Below are positions 25,814-35,300 of a DNA stretch of 64,000 nt, in pieces. The stretch is from an uncultured Oscillospiraceae bacterium. GTDB taxonomy: Bacteria; Bacillota; Clostridia; Oscillospirales; Acutalibacteraceae. The notes beneath the pieces are model-generated. The model saw only the letters and a list, made by a program, of their open reading frames with translations, did not search any database and had not been told where the DNA came from. The stretch spans positions 1 through 64,000 of the forward strand of contig URCA01000011.1 in assembly GCA_900546265.1 (NCBI GenBank), in the 5' to 3' direction. Numbering within the stretch: the stretch's first letter is position 1; each line of letters starts with the position of its first letter. The translations under genes and the position numbers were made by a program.

Positions 25814-28057
25814 TCATCCCCTGACCGCAAAGGACTGCGCTTCTATCTGCATACCATCGACGGTGATCGGCTGTTCGTTGTAGTTCACCACTACCTGCGC
25901 GCCGTTTTCGTAAAGCGTGATGGCCACGCCGTTTTGCGGCCGGCTGTGGCCCACAATGGCGCTGCCTTTCGTGACGGCAAGAACGCGTGCATAAGCCTGA
26001 TACGCCTCGGCAGCCTCCTTGGTCCAGGAGGTATAGGCGGAATTGTATACCCATTCGATATGGGTTTCCTTCGTGAGCGATTCGTTGCGGCCGTTCAGAA
26101 TAAAATGAGGCGCGGCGCCATATTCGAGCGTCTGTAGCAGCGCTTCCGTGCTCCAGCGTAGATTCAGCGCGTCACTGGTATATCGTTTGTAGCCGGAGAG
26201 CACAATCGGATAGAAGGGAACCGACTCATCCTCGATGGAAAAGTGGCTGTCCGTCATCGGCGCGTCCAAAACCTCGTCAATATAGGGAAACAGATAAGCG
26301 TTCGCGCCATCCAGAATCGGAACCTTCCCAAGTTCCCGAACCTTTTTCAGCGCCTGAATCGTCATATCGGCCGTCTCGCTACGATCGTGGACGCCCTGCG
26401 CGTAGTCAGATACCAGAAAGGAGCCGGCGTCTCCTAGGGAAAGTCCCACGCTCCCAAGCTGATAAGAGGTGATCGCCGCCTGAGCAATGGAGGCGTAGCT
26501 GGAAGGAGAAACCAGATACCAGCCGCCCAGCCGTTCCGAACGCAGAAAGCTCTGCACATCGTAAGTAAACTGAAGGCTTGGAGCGCCGGACAGGGTGCGT
26601 ACCGCGTTGCGGGACTTCGTGAAGCCGTTTCCTTCCGTGTACAGCTGGGATGCGTTGATGTCCATAGTCAACCGCACCGCACGGTCTTTCTCCGCCAACC
26701 CCATCAGCTCCCGGAAATCCTTCCGACTCCCCAAGCAGGATTCCAGCTTGCCCTTCACTGCGATTTTTCCGGTTAGGCCGCCTTTCGTCCAAGCTTTGTA
26801 TTGCAACGACACCTTATCTGCACCGGCATCCCGCAGGGAACGAATCAGAGTCTGCGCATCCGCGTAGGTGGTTAGCGGCATGGTCTTCTGATAAGGGATC
26901 CAACAAAAACTGCCCGTCTTGTTAACGGCGCCATAGGAGGTGACGGAAAGAAACGCGTCCGACGTGTCCGTACGCCCCATCCCCTTTTCCTCCGCTAGAT
27001 ACTGGCGGTACCGGGTCGCCATCTCAACGTAACCGGCGTCCGCTCCCAGGGGATAGTACCTAACCTCGTATTGCCGGACCGCATACGGTTCGTTCGCATA
27101 TTGCACCAAATTGGTCGAGCGCTCCTGATTGGTTTCAATGCTGAGCTTTTCGCTCGGCCAGGTGGAGAAGGAGAAGTAGGCGGCATTGTAGATTTTTTTC
27201 ATCCCGCTTACATACGCGTTGGCACTTGCAAACACGTCCCCGTCCGTCGTCACCATCAGCAGACCCTGCTGTTCCTTGTACAGGCCCAGCACCGGTAAAT
27301 GCGCCTTTTGCGGGGTGTCGTCGCAAAGTTCGGGCGAGGTCAGGCGATCGCTGCCATAAATGGGTTGGGAGTATTCTGCGGTATTACTCTTGCCGTTGTT
27401 GAAACGGACAAGCGCGCCCGAACCATCCGGCACCAGAAAATACCCTTCCTCCTGGGTATCCGCGCAGCCAAAGTAAGGAAGCAGGGAAACGGAGGCCAGC
27501 GTACCGTTCTCGCTGGTGTGTCGAATCTCTTCGAGCGGAATCTGTACGGACAGGTATTCATCCTGCAGTTCATATCGCACGGGTATCTCAAAACCCTCTT
27601 TGACAAACTCGTAATAAAACGTAATGGTATTGCCGTCCATACGATACCGCAGTCCATCACGGTTCACTGAAGCCAGCTGGCTGTTGCGATCCTGAATTTT
27701 ATAGCGTGTATCGTAAAAGGAAATCTCCAATTGTTCGCTCATCAGGTTGCGTTTACTCTTGTTCAGTTCTTCGTCGTTTTCGGTATCAGGCGGATTAGAA
27801 TACCAGGTATATGCCGCGTTTTTATCGCATAGAGCAATCTGGCCGTTGCTTTTGTTAACCTCCAGGCGCAGCGTGTCGTTCTCCGTCATCACCGTCCACT
27901 CGTCCGCCTCGTTGATCGCGTCCAGCTTTTCGACATTGGAGACTATGTCCCGCGGCGTGGTGCCGGCCGTTTCCGGCATGGCGGACGCGATTGGCACTAC
28001 GCCCAGCGAAGCGAGCACAAACGCTGTGCCGAGACATGTAACTATGATTTTTTTCAA
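25814..28057 (-). CDS. DUF5696-type secreted protein
   Basis: The 747-residue product has a signal peptide (1-26, ending ASAMPE). The body shows a beta-rich N-terminal half with FLVPDGSGALVRFNNG and PIYGSDR, then a TIM-barrel-like half with TSYGAVNKTGSFCWIPYQKT, LQYKAWTKGG and DGANAYLFPY, and a short C-terminal beta domain. This matches proteins I know as DUF5696, found beside YIP1 and ABC-permease genes in Paenibacillus and Clostridia. The GH-like half suggests an extracellular glycosidase or glycan-binding partner of the transporter, but no activity is established. No lipobox or sorting motif is seen. Confidence 0.8.
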   Translation of the reverse strand: MKKIIVTCLGTAFVLASLGVVPIASAMPETAGTTPRDIVSNVEKLDAINEADEWTVMTENDTLRLEVNKSNGQIALCDKNAAYTWYSNPPDTENDEELNKSKRNLMSEQLEISFYDTRYKIQDRNSQLASVNRDGLRYRMDGNTITFYYEFVKEGFEIPVRYELQDEYLSVQIPLEEIRHTSENGTLASVSLLPYFGCADTQEEGYFLVPDGSGALVRFNNGKSNTAEYSQPIYGSDRLTSPELCDDTPQKAHLPVLGLYKEQQGLLMVTTDGDVFASANAYVSGMKKIYNAAYFSFSTWPSEKLSIETNQERSTNLVQYANEPYAVRQYEVRYYPLGADAGYVEMATRYRQYLAEEKGMGRTDTSDAFLSVTSYGAVNKTGSFCWIPYQKTMPLTTYADAQTLIRSLRDAGADKVSLQYKAWTKGGLTGKIAVKGKLESCLGSRKDFRELMGLAEKDRAVRLTMDINASQLYTEGNGFTKSRNAVRTLSGAPSLQFTYDVQSFLRSERLGGWYLVSPSSYASIAQAAITSYQLGSVGLSLGDAGSFLVSDYAQGVHDRSETADMTIQALKKVRELGKVPILDGANAYLFPYIDEVLDAPMTDSHFSIEDESVPFYPIVLSGYKRYTSDALNLRWSTEALLQTLEYGAAPHFILNGRNESLTKETHIEWVYNSAYTSWTKEAAEAYQAYARVLAVTKGSAIVGHSRPQNGVAITLYENGAQVVVNYNEQPITVDGMQIEAQSFAVRG

Positions 28058-28095
28058 GGCCGATCCCTTCCTTCCCCTCGGTAAACCGCGAAGGT

Positions 28096-28725
28096 CTACA
28101 GGCGGAACATCATCTCATTATATAAGAGCCGCACAAACGTATACACGTTGTGCATCAGGGTAAAGAAAAGCAGTACCAGAAACAGGATAATCAGCATACC
28201 AACCACCGTCAGCAACAGCGTGGAAAAATTCTTAGACATGGTAAACTGGTGAATCCCCATCATCCCGGCAAGCAGCAGCAGGCCACTCCATGCGGTAAGA
28301 AGCATAGTGGCCGCCGTGAAAAACACCGCTTCATTTTGCGTCAGAAGGTGGGTGGCCAGATTCAGCGGAATAATGAACAGGGTATACGGTGCCAGCGCGT
28401 AACACACAGCAATCCAGATTTCCCGCAGGGATCCCTTGCCGTCCAGCAGGGTGCACACCAACCAGTTCGCTATCGTGAACACCGCCACTATTCCGAAACA
28501 GCCCGTCAATATCCACAGGATATTGACGTCCTCCAGTCGAACGGGATTGAAAATATAGGCGCAAACAACCTTATTCATCACATTGGCCACAAAGAACAGC
28601 AGCATAATACAATTCGCCAGTACAAGCGAGCCCTTTTTGTTGTACTTAAGTTCCTCGAAGCCGGTTACCGGATGAATAAAAATATAGAATAAATACCGCA
28701 GTGGGGACATTGTTTCAAAACGCAT
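28096..28725 (-). CDS. YIP1-family membrane protein
   Basis: The 209-residue protein has about five membrane helices and begins with the YIP1-like motif F-Y-I-F-I-H-P-V-T-G-F-E-E-L-K. Bacterial Yip1-domain proteins are of unknown function. In related operons the gene stands between a DUF5696 gene and an NHL/TPR gene, as here (38 nt and 33 nt gaps), so it is probably a structural part of the surface complex. ATG at 28725 is preceded by GAGAGGAGG-like sequence. Confidence 0.8.
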   Translation of the reverse strand: MRFETMSPLRYLFYIFIHPVTGFEELKYNKKGSLVLANCIMLLFFVANVMNKVVCAYIFNPVRLEDVNILWILTGCFGIVAVFTIANWLVCTLLDGKGSLREIWIAVCYALAPYTLFIIPLNLATHLLTQNEAVFFTAATMLLTAWSGLLLLAGMMGIHQFTMSKNFSTLLLTVVGMLIILFLVLLFFTLMHNVYTFVRLLYNEMMFRL

Positions 28726-28758
28726 GGCACTAATTTCCTCCTCTCGGAAGTTTTCATT

Positions 28759-30240
28759 TTAACGGAATAAACGGGTGATAATCCCGGATAACCAGCGAAG
28801 TCCGCGCCGGAGAAGCCCACTGCGTATAAGCGCCATCAGACCGATGAACGTCACGGCAAGGCACACACAAATAATCGTAAAATTCTGGCTGATGAATTCC
28901 TTGCGATATTGCTCCTTGGCTTTCGAATACTGTTCTCGATCGTTCGCCTTTCTAAAGTATTCCATTGCCTCCCCGAAATTTCCCAGCTGATAATTCACCT
29001 TGCCATAGGCCATGTGCGCCAGCTTGTAGGCGGAATCCATTTTCAGAATATCATCCCAGTACGGCAGCGACTCGGCATACAACCCATCGGCATAGCGGTC
29101 GATGGCCTCATGCAGCTTTTCTCCGAAAGCGGTGGGCGTAAACACAGTAACTTCCCCGCTGGAGCTGTCCAGCACCAGCAGACGGTCTCCCTGACTGCAG
29201 ACGGAAACCGGATCGATGAAGCAACCAGCATAGCTGCCCCCCCCCCCAAACACTGTGAGTAGGTCCCCATCTTCGCTATATTGGAAAAGTTTTTTCCCCC
29301 GCCGATCCAGAGCTGTGTAGTATTTCTTCTGTGTCACGGAGACGGAAATAAGATTGCTGCTATATGTCGTGCCGCGGTATGTATATGACTGATAATCACC
29401 GAAAAAGGCGTTTTCCGCTAGGATGTTGTGCCCCAGCGGATTGAGCTTGCGAAGCCGTTCGTGGCCGGAGGAATCGGAAACGGAGGCAATAATAAAATCC
29501 TCTTCGTCAATGCATAGTGATGAATACTGCACCGGCACGAAACGCTGCATGTTGTCCTTCATGGTTTTGGGCGCGATCTTTTTCCACAGTAAAGTCGCCA
29601 TATTAGAGAACGTCATCTGCACCTGATTGCTACCGTAATACCCGTCGAACTCTCCCTCCGGAGAAAAGACAGCAAGCCCCTGGTATATGCCGTCCAGAGA
29701 AACATAAAGCAGCCCACTACTATTCACCACGATATCCGTGGGACTGAATTCCAATGATTGTGAAAACATCTCGCTGTCTGGTTTAGTAATCTGCCGCTGT
29801 ACGACGCCGTCCTCCCCGCAGATGAGGATGCGGTTGTTGCCGGTGTCGCAGATATACAGCTTTCCGTCTCGTTCAAAGACCGCCCGTGGCATGTTGAACT
29901 GCGTTTGCGTGCCGTCGGCCATGCGCATGCTTGTCAGAATGGTTTTCAAGCTCAAATCCGGATGCAGTACGATTAAACGGTTGTTTTTCGTATCAGAAAT
30001 GTAAATTTGATCGCTACTGTCGCAATAGACACGGCTTGGCTCGTTGAAATTGCCCGTTCCGAGCGTCGCGCCAGAGATAACCCGTGATGCCGTATAGGCG
30101 TCCGGCGAATACACCGGCTGGTAAAACGCGTCGTAAACATAACTCTGCCCCGGGCTCAGCGCCGACGCCGGAATCCCGGAAAACGCCAGCAACAGAACCG
30201 CAGCGCCAGCGGCGATACGGGGCGCAGCACGCTTCTTCAT
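28759..30240 (-). CDS. Secreted NHL-repeat/TPR protein with C-terminal membrane helix
   Basis: The 493-residue product has a signal peptide (1-27), a six-bladed NHL-type propeller (about 50-370: FNEPSRVYCDSSDQIYISDT, FNMPRAVFERDGKLYICDTG, FIDPVSVCSQGDRLLVLDSS), a short TPR-like helical region (about 375-440: YWDDILKMDSAYKLAHMAYG), a membrane helix (about 452-472) and a basic tail. It would display the propeller outside, anchored by the C-terminal helix. An uninterrupted tract of 11 G codes for the Gly-rich turn in V-F-G-G-G-G-S-Y. Start 3 nt after the upstream permease stop indicates one operon. Confidence 0.85.
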   Translation of the reverse strand: MKKRAAPRIAAGAAVLLLAFSGIPASALSPGQSYVYDAFYQPVYSPDAYTASRVISGATLGTGNFNEPSRVYCDSSDQIYISDTKNNRLIVLHPDLSLKTILTSMRMADGTQTQFNMPRAVFERDGKLYICDTGNNRILICGEDGVVQRQITKPDSEMFSQSLEFSPTDIVVNSSGLLYVSLDGIYQGLAVFSPEGEFDGYYGSNQVQMTFSNMATLLWKKIAPKTMKDNMQRFVPVQYSSLCIDEEDFIIASVSDSSGHERLRKLNPLGHNILAENAFFGDYQSYTYRGTTYSSNLISVSVTQKKYYTALDRRGKKLFQYSEDGDLLTVFGGGGSYAGCFIDPVSVCSQGDRLLVLDSSSGEVTVFTPTAFGEKLHEAIDRYADGLYAESLPYWDDILKMDSAYKLAHMAYGKVNYQLGNFGEAMEYFRKANDREQYSKAKEQYRKEFISQNFTIICVCLAVTFIGLMALIRSGLLRRGLRWLSGIITRLFR

Positions 30241-30243
30241 AGA

Positions 30244-31104
30244 CTACTCCTTCATTCCTGAGTGACTCATGGTTTCCAAAACCTGACTCTGGCTAAACAC
30301 GAACACCAAAATGGGCGGGATCATCAGCACCACGGAGGCCGCCGCACCTACACCGACGCGGGCAATTCCCCCCGCACTTATCTGGCTGAGCATGGTCGGC
30401 AGCGTCTTGAGCGCCTCGTCGTACAGGAATTGGGTTCCACCGTTGTTCCAGATACTCTGGAACGCAAAAATCACGCAGGTCAGCCACGCCGGCTTGATGT
30501 TTGGCATAATGATGCGCCAGTAGATCACAATCGTTTTGGCACCGTCTACCTTGGAGGCTTCAATCAGGCTGTCCGGTAGCCCCACCATGAATTGGCGCAT
30601 AAGGAATAGTCCCAGGGAAGAACCGAACGCCGGAAAAATCAGCGCCATATAGGTGTCGATGAGGTGCAGTTTCGCCATCACCAGATAGGAGGGTAGCGCT
30701 AGCACATCCGCCGTAAATAGCAGAGAGGTAACAATAATGGAAAATACTATTTTATCGCCCGGAAAATGCAGCTTAGCCAACGGGAACGCCGCCATGGAGG
30801 CCAAGAGGACATGACCGACCGTCGCCACGATGGAAACCATCACGCTGTTGAACAGATAGCGCAAGAACGGGACCCAGGAGTTGCTTGCCAGCCGTATCAG
30901 TTGCGTATAGTTTTCCGTCGTCGGGTTCACCACAAAAAATTTCGGCGGAAATATAAAAATCTCATCCAACGGCTTGAAAGACTGCAGTATCGCATAAATA
31001 AACGGCAAGGCCATAAACGCTCCAAAAATGAGCAGGATTAAAAAGATTCCAACATCCCCGCCGCGTTTTCGATTTATCTTTCGCTGTTCATATACTTTAC
31101 TCAT
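30244..31104 (-). CDS. Carbohydrate ABC transporter permease (MalG type), first pair
   Basis: The 286-residue permease has six helices and the EAA loop PDSLIEASKVDGAKTIVIYW followed by R-I-I-M-P. The ATG at 31104 follows GGAGG at 7 nt; the frame is open further upstream but without a ribosome site. It forms the first permease pair with the gene at 31166-32083 and belongs to the solute-binding protein next to them. Confidence 0.92.
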   Translation of the reverse strand: MSKVYEQRKINRKRGGDVGIFLILLIFGAFMALPFIYAILQSFKPLDEIFIFPPKFFVVNPTTENYTQLIRLASNSWVPFLRYLFNSVMVSIVATVGHVLLASMAAFPLAKLHFPGDKIVFSIIVTSLLFTADVLALPSYLVMAKLHLIDTYMALIFPAFGSSLGLFLMRQFMVGLPDSLIEASKVDGAKTIVIYWRIIMPNIKPAWLTCVIFAFQSIWNNGGTQFLYDEALKTLPTMLSQISAGGIARVGVGAAASVVLMIPPILVFVFSQSQVLETMSHSGMKE

Positions 31105-31165
31105 TGGCGGCCTCCAAAATTGGACAGAGTTTCGAATCACAGGAGGGAAAAGCATAGCCCGTTTA

Positions 31166-32083
31166 TTAATCCAGATAGCGGTTGAGGAGCTTTCTGACGG
31201 CCGCGTTCACCAGCAGCATCATGAGGAACAATACCGTGGCGATGGAGCAGGCATAGCCCATTTCATACCGGATGTTACCTACATCGTTGATATGAGTAAT
31301 CAGTGTGCTGCCCGCGTTGTCCGTGCTGGGAAAGCCCACCAGCGCCATGCTGATCCCTCCCACTGAGAAAGAAGAACTGATCTGCATAACAGCGGAAAAG
31401 AGGAGCGACGGCCCGATGGAAGGGATCGTGATTTTTAACAGCTCCTGGAAGCGGTTCCGGATGCCGTCGATGGCGCCGGCCTCGTAAAGGCTCTTATCCA
31501 CTCCTTGCAGGCCGGCGATCAGCGCGAGAAAACTTGTCCCCAGCGAGAGCCAGAGCTGCACGATGATGAGGATTGGCATGATATAGCGGCTATCGACGGT
31601 CCACTTAATAGGCTCCATGGTGATGCCCATCTGTATCAGCATCGCATTGAGGAGGCCATAGCTGTCATTGCTGAAGATATACCCCCATATCACATACAGC
31701 GCACCGGAAATAGAGGGTGCATAAAAGATAAGCGTGATAAGCCAACGTAGTTGTCTGGGCATTTCGTTGATCATCCAGGCGAAAAACAGGCAGATACCAT
31801 AACTCAGTGGGCCGGTTAAGAGGGCGAACACCAGTGTGTTACGTAGCGATTTGGGGAAATTGTCGTCGGTGAAAAACATATGGGCGTAATTTTTCAGCCC
31901 AATGAAGCTGGGCGTTTCCAGCATGTTGAACTGCGTGAAACTGAACCCCATGGCCACCAGCACTGGAACCACCGTGAACACGGTAAAAAACAGCAGATAT
32001 GGCGCCACCAATAGATAGCAGTCGCCGCTTCGGCGCATGCGATGCCAAAGCCCGCCGTGCAGTAGAGACTCTCTCGCTTTCAT
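31166..32083 (-). CDS. Carbohydrate ABC transporter permease (MalF/UgpA type), first pair
   Basis: The 305-residue permease has six helices and the EAA loop DKSLYEAGAIDGIRNRFQEL followed by L-K-I-T-I-P. It lies 15 nt after the fused solute-binding protein and 61 nt before its partner permease. Two complete permease pairs in one operon is unusual. Confidence 0.92.
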   Translation of the reverse strand: MKARESLLHGGLWHRMRRSGDCYLLVAPYLLFFTVFTVVPVLVAMGFSFTQFNMLETPSFIGLKNYAHMFFTDDNFPKSLRNTLVFALLTGPLSYGICLFFAWMINEMPRQLRWLITLIFYAPSISGALYVIWGYIFSNDSYGLLNAMLIQMGITMEPIKWTVDSRYIMPILIIVQLWLSLGTSFLALIAGLQGVDKSLYEAGAIDGIRNRFQELLKITIPSIGPSLLFSAVMQISSSFSVGGISMALVGFPSTDNAGSTLITHINDVGNIRYEMGYACSIATVLFLMMLLVNAAVRKLLNRYLD

Positions 32084-32098
32084 GGTTTTTCCCCTCTC

Positions 32099-34987
32099 TC
32101 AGGAAAGTCCAAACTCCGTACGCTTGCGCGTGATCTCTTCATTCATTTGCCGGTTATAGTCACCAAGCGCCTCTCGGGGATTCGTATCTTTCAGCGTAAC
32201 GTTGCGGAAGGCGTTATAAAGATTACGGGAGATGTAATAGCTGGCGGGTATCTGCTCTATCCCTTTGGCTGTCTCCCACTGGATTTGCAAAGCCTTCAGC
32301 TCCCCGGCTGTCCACGGAAGATCTTCGAGCGCCTTCTGGTTCGCCGTGTCATAGCGGGAGGCCGGACCTAGCAACGCCTCCACCGAACGGCCGTATTCGC
32401 TCTGGGCCTCCGAAGAATTGAACCAAGAAATAAAGCGCCAACAGGCCGCCTTATTCGCTCCTGTATCCAAAATGATTGAACAGGAGCCGAAAATCGCAGA
32501 GGAACGATCCAGATGTCCGTCTGAACGGACGGTTCCCGGCATCGGTGCCATCCCCCACTGCCCGCTTATCTCCGGCGCTCCGGCGGCCAGCTTGTTATAC
32601 AGCGTGTAGCTCTCAATACCTATGGGCATTTCTCCCGTACGGAACCGGTTGTAGAAATCATAATCGGTGAGCAGATCGTATTTGGTGTAAAAAGATGTCC
32701 ACTGCTCAAACGCCTGCAGCGCTTCCGCCGTATCCATATTGGTTTGTGCGCCGTCGTTCCGGTAATAATTTTGTCCCTGCTGAAGCAAAAGAGTATCAAA
32801 AATACTGCTGGCCGAGGAAGGAAGGCCGGTACTGGACATGGCTACGCAAGGCAGTCCCACACTCAGATTCTTCCGTTGCAGCATAGGGATGAGTTGGTAC
32901 AGTTCCTTCCACGTTTGTGGAACCTGCAGCCCCATCTCGTCAAAAATATCGGTACGGTAGAACATCATGTTAAAGCTGGCGGTAGTGGGCAAGCCGTACA
33001 CGCCTCCCTGATATTGATACGGCACCAAAGTCTCTTTGGAATACTGGCGAACCACCTCTTCGTAATCCGGGAACTGCTTCAAATCTATCAAAGCGTTTCG
33101 GGCGGCCAGATTGACCGGCTGATCGTTGGCCGCAAAAAGCACCACATCCGGCCCGGTTCCGGCGAAAGTGGCCTGCACAACCGAGGCGGTTGTCAAACGC
33201 AGATCGACGGCGATCCCGGTGTCCGGCGTAAAGCTGTCCTCTACCATGCTTTTGATAATCTGAACCTGATCGCGCCCCAGATTCACCCAAACCTGAATGC
33301 TGTCCTTGCTTTCCGAGGCGTTTCCAATGACGTTATAGTCCACCACAAAGGAGCCGACAAACTGGCGCACCTGAAAGAGCAGGTTGTCCCAGAGGCTGGA
33401 TTCGTTCTCTTGAAAAGAGGCCACCCCGCTGGGAATTATCTGTATGTAATCCAGTTCCAGAGCCTGATCTTTCAGCCGCACTATCCAGGAGGAAAGCGCG
33501 CTGATGTTGTCGCGGAAAGAGTTCAGGCGTTTCGGTATGGTATCCAGCTCCGTGAGGAAGCTGTTCATCTGCTGGATCAGCCGATCGAGCGATGCGGTAT
33601 CCCCGTCGCGGCCACTGTTTTTATGGCTCTGCATCTCTCTGTATGTCTGCCGCATATCGTCCCGCAGCCCGGTGATCGTTTCTTTCAGGGAGGGGATTTC
33701 GCTGGCCAGATAATAGTCTCGCAGCGAGTCCGGCTGCGTACCCGTAACCATGATGATGGCGCGGTAAAGCGCATACAGGCGCTGCACCTGTCCGCTCAGC
33801 TTGCTGGTCAGCGCGGCGGTATTCCCTGGAACCACCTCCATCGATATCGTGTGTTCGCCTGAAGATAGATAGAATTCAAATTCCTGCTTTCCATCGCCCA
33901 GCGTCTGAAAATACCAGTCGTTGCTATAGGCGAACTCCACGGCCTCCAATTCCTTGAACGGCACCTTATCATCGATATACACCCGCCGGTTAGTGGCGTA
34001 TCCCCGCTGGTAATTTTGCTGAACCCGCATCCCTATCCGATAATACCCGGCAGTGGCGATATTGAATTTCCAGGTAAGCCATTGTCCCTGCGACTGCCAA
34101 TTGTAGTCGCCAATGGTATTATAGCGGATCTGGGTGGGGTGAGAGGGTGAGGTTTTGGCATCTGAGCGATCGTACATGGGAACGAGTGAGATATCCGACT
34201 TGAAGTCCGCCTTTTCCCCTTCCAGCCAAATCGGCTCCGCCTGCGTGGCGCGGTCATCGGCATAGGATGAGGAGACCTCGTAATAGGAAGCCGGTGTCTT
34301 ATAAGCCGTCAGCACGATTTTCTCAATAACCAGATCGGTGCGATTGCCTTCCAGCCGCAGCGTATGCATCCCTTCGCTCAGGCAGAACTGATACGGCTCA
34401 TTGGAAATCCCCTCGTTGTCGTAGAAGAAGGAGTGGGTCCAGTAAAAGAACTGAACCTGCCGGGGGCGTTGTTCATTCCCGGTTTTATCAGCGGCGAACG
34501 TCTGTGTCTCGTTTTTCCATAGGCGGTGAAGCGTCAGCGCCTCCGCTTGCCGAAAAGGCGTCTGCCCGTCCAGTTGCAAGCCCACCTCGATCCGGTCGCA
34601 TTTGCTCTCCAGCGGATAATAAAAGACCTGTATGCTGTAGCAGCCGGTTTGCTCCACCTGAAAATCCCAAGTGACAGCCGCGGGATTCTCTCCCGTCTCC
34701 CACCGTAGGACCTGTGAAACGCCCTCAAAGTTATCTAGAAGCTGCAGGCTGCTGTCCACGAAATCGGCGGACGATGCCGGAACAGTCACCGATTCCGCCG
34801 CCGCGGGAATGCCCGTATATTTCCGGCTGTACTCCGTATAGGAAGGAGTGGCGCCGGTGCTCTGTGCCACCGTATCCGCCGGAGAGGCGGCGGGTTGCAC
34901 CGTTTCCGCCCCGGCCAAAAGCGTGGGAGCCGCCAGACAAAAGGCGCTGAAATACGCCAGCGCTTTATACACGATCGATCGCATCAT
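32099..34987 (-). CDS. Extracellular solute-binding protein fused to two carbohydrate-binding-like modules
   Basis: The 962-residue product has a signal peptide (about 1-27) with no lipobox Cys. Two beta-sandwich modules resembling CBM35-like domains follow (about 48-240 and 250-395; each has a Y-x-I-x-V/M-F-Y or G-Y-Y-R-I strand and a G-x-H-T-L/I-x-M/L turn), then a helical linker (about 400-540), then a family-1 solute-binding domain (about 555-962: IQVWVNLGRDQVQIIKSMV, GPDVVLFAANDQPVNLAARN, YGLPTTASFNMMFYRTDIFD, VPQTWKELYQ). Typical Gram-positive binding proteins are about 450-residue lipoproteins, so size and missing lipid anchor are odd. It probably captures glycan chains and presents them to the adjacent permease pair. 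Confidence 0.88.
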   Translation of the reverse strand: MMRSIVYKALAYFSAFCLAAPTLLAGAETVQPAASPADTVAQSTGATPSYTEYSRKYTGIPAAAESVTVPASSADFVDSSLQLLDNFEGVSQVLRWETGENPAAVTWDFQVEQTGCYSIQVFYYPLESKCDRIEVGLQLDGQTPFRQAEALTLHRLWKNETQTFAADKTGNEQRPRQVQFFYWTHSFFYDNEGISNEPYQFCLSEGMHTLRLEGNRTDLVIEKIVLTAYKTPASYYEVSSSYADDRATQAEPIWLEGEKADFKSDISLVPMYDRSDAKTSPSHPTQIRYNTIGDYNWQSQGQWLTWKFNIATAGYYRIGMRVQQNYQRGYATNRRVYIDDKVPFKELEAVEFAYSNDWYFQTLGDGKQEFEFYLSSGEHTISMEVVPGNTAALTSKLSGQVQRLYALYRAIIMVTGTQPDSLRDYYLASEIPSLKETITGLRDDMRQTYREMQSHKNSGRDGDTASLDRLIQQMNSFLTELDTIPKRLNSFRDNISALSSWIVRLKDQALELDYIQIIPSGVASFQENESSLWDNLLFQVRQFVGSFVVDYNVIGNASESKDSIQVWVNLGRDQVQIIKSMVEDSFTPDTGIAVDLRLTTASVVQATFAGTGPDVVLFAANDQPVNLAARNALIDLKQFPDYEEVVRQYSKETLVPYQYQGGVYGLPTTASFNMMFYRTDIFDEMGLQVPQTWKELYQLIPMLQRKNLSVGLPCVAMSSTGLPSSASSIFDTLLLQQGQNYYRNDGAQTNMDTAEALQAFEQWTSFYTKYDLLTDYDFYNRFRTGEMPIGIESYTLYNKLAAGAPEISGQWGMAPMPGTVRSDGHLDRSSAIFGSCSIILDTGANKAACWRFISWFNSSEAQSEYGRSVEALLGPASRYDTANQKALEDLPWTAGELKALQIQWETAKGIEQIPASYYISRNLYNAFRNVTLKDTNPREALGDYNRQMNEEITRKRTEFGLS

Positions 34988-35230
34988 AGAGCGGATAACC
35001 TCCTGTCAAACCGTATTTCGTTATTTTTCGTCCCGGTTCTATTCACAGTTTATCCAATGGAGAGCGGGATGTAAATCGCTCATTTTTTGAAGGATATACA
35101 AAATGTTCCGCGCGGTCGTCTGACGCGAGAAAGTAGCCGCAGAAGTCATTTTATCGCCGTCTCCGGGAAGGTTAAAGTGCCGTTAAGAGAATATTTTCCC
35201 TATCCGCGTAAGGCAGCCACGTATATGCAG

Positions 35231-35270
35231 AACGGGCCGGAGCCGCCTTTTACGGCGGTTCCGACCCGTT
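35231..35270. terminator. Hairpin between the two solute-binding protein genes
   Basis: Arms of about 17 bases, AACGGGCCGGAGCCGCC (35231-35247) and GGCGGTTCCGACCCGTT (35254-35270), pair with G-T wobbles around TTTTAC. It sits 30 nt beyond the stop of the solute-binding lipoprotein. The rest of 34,988-35,230 shows only A/T-rich intergenic sequence. Confidence 0.55.
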
Positions 35271-35300
35271 CTTCCAATACCTGTGTTTTATCTACCCGCT

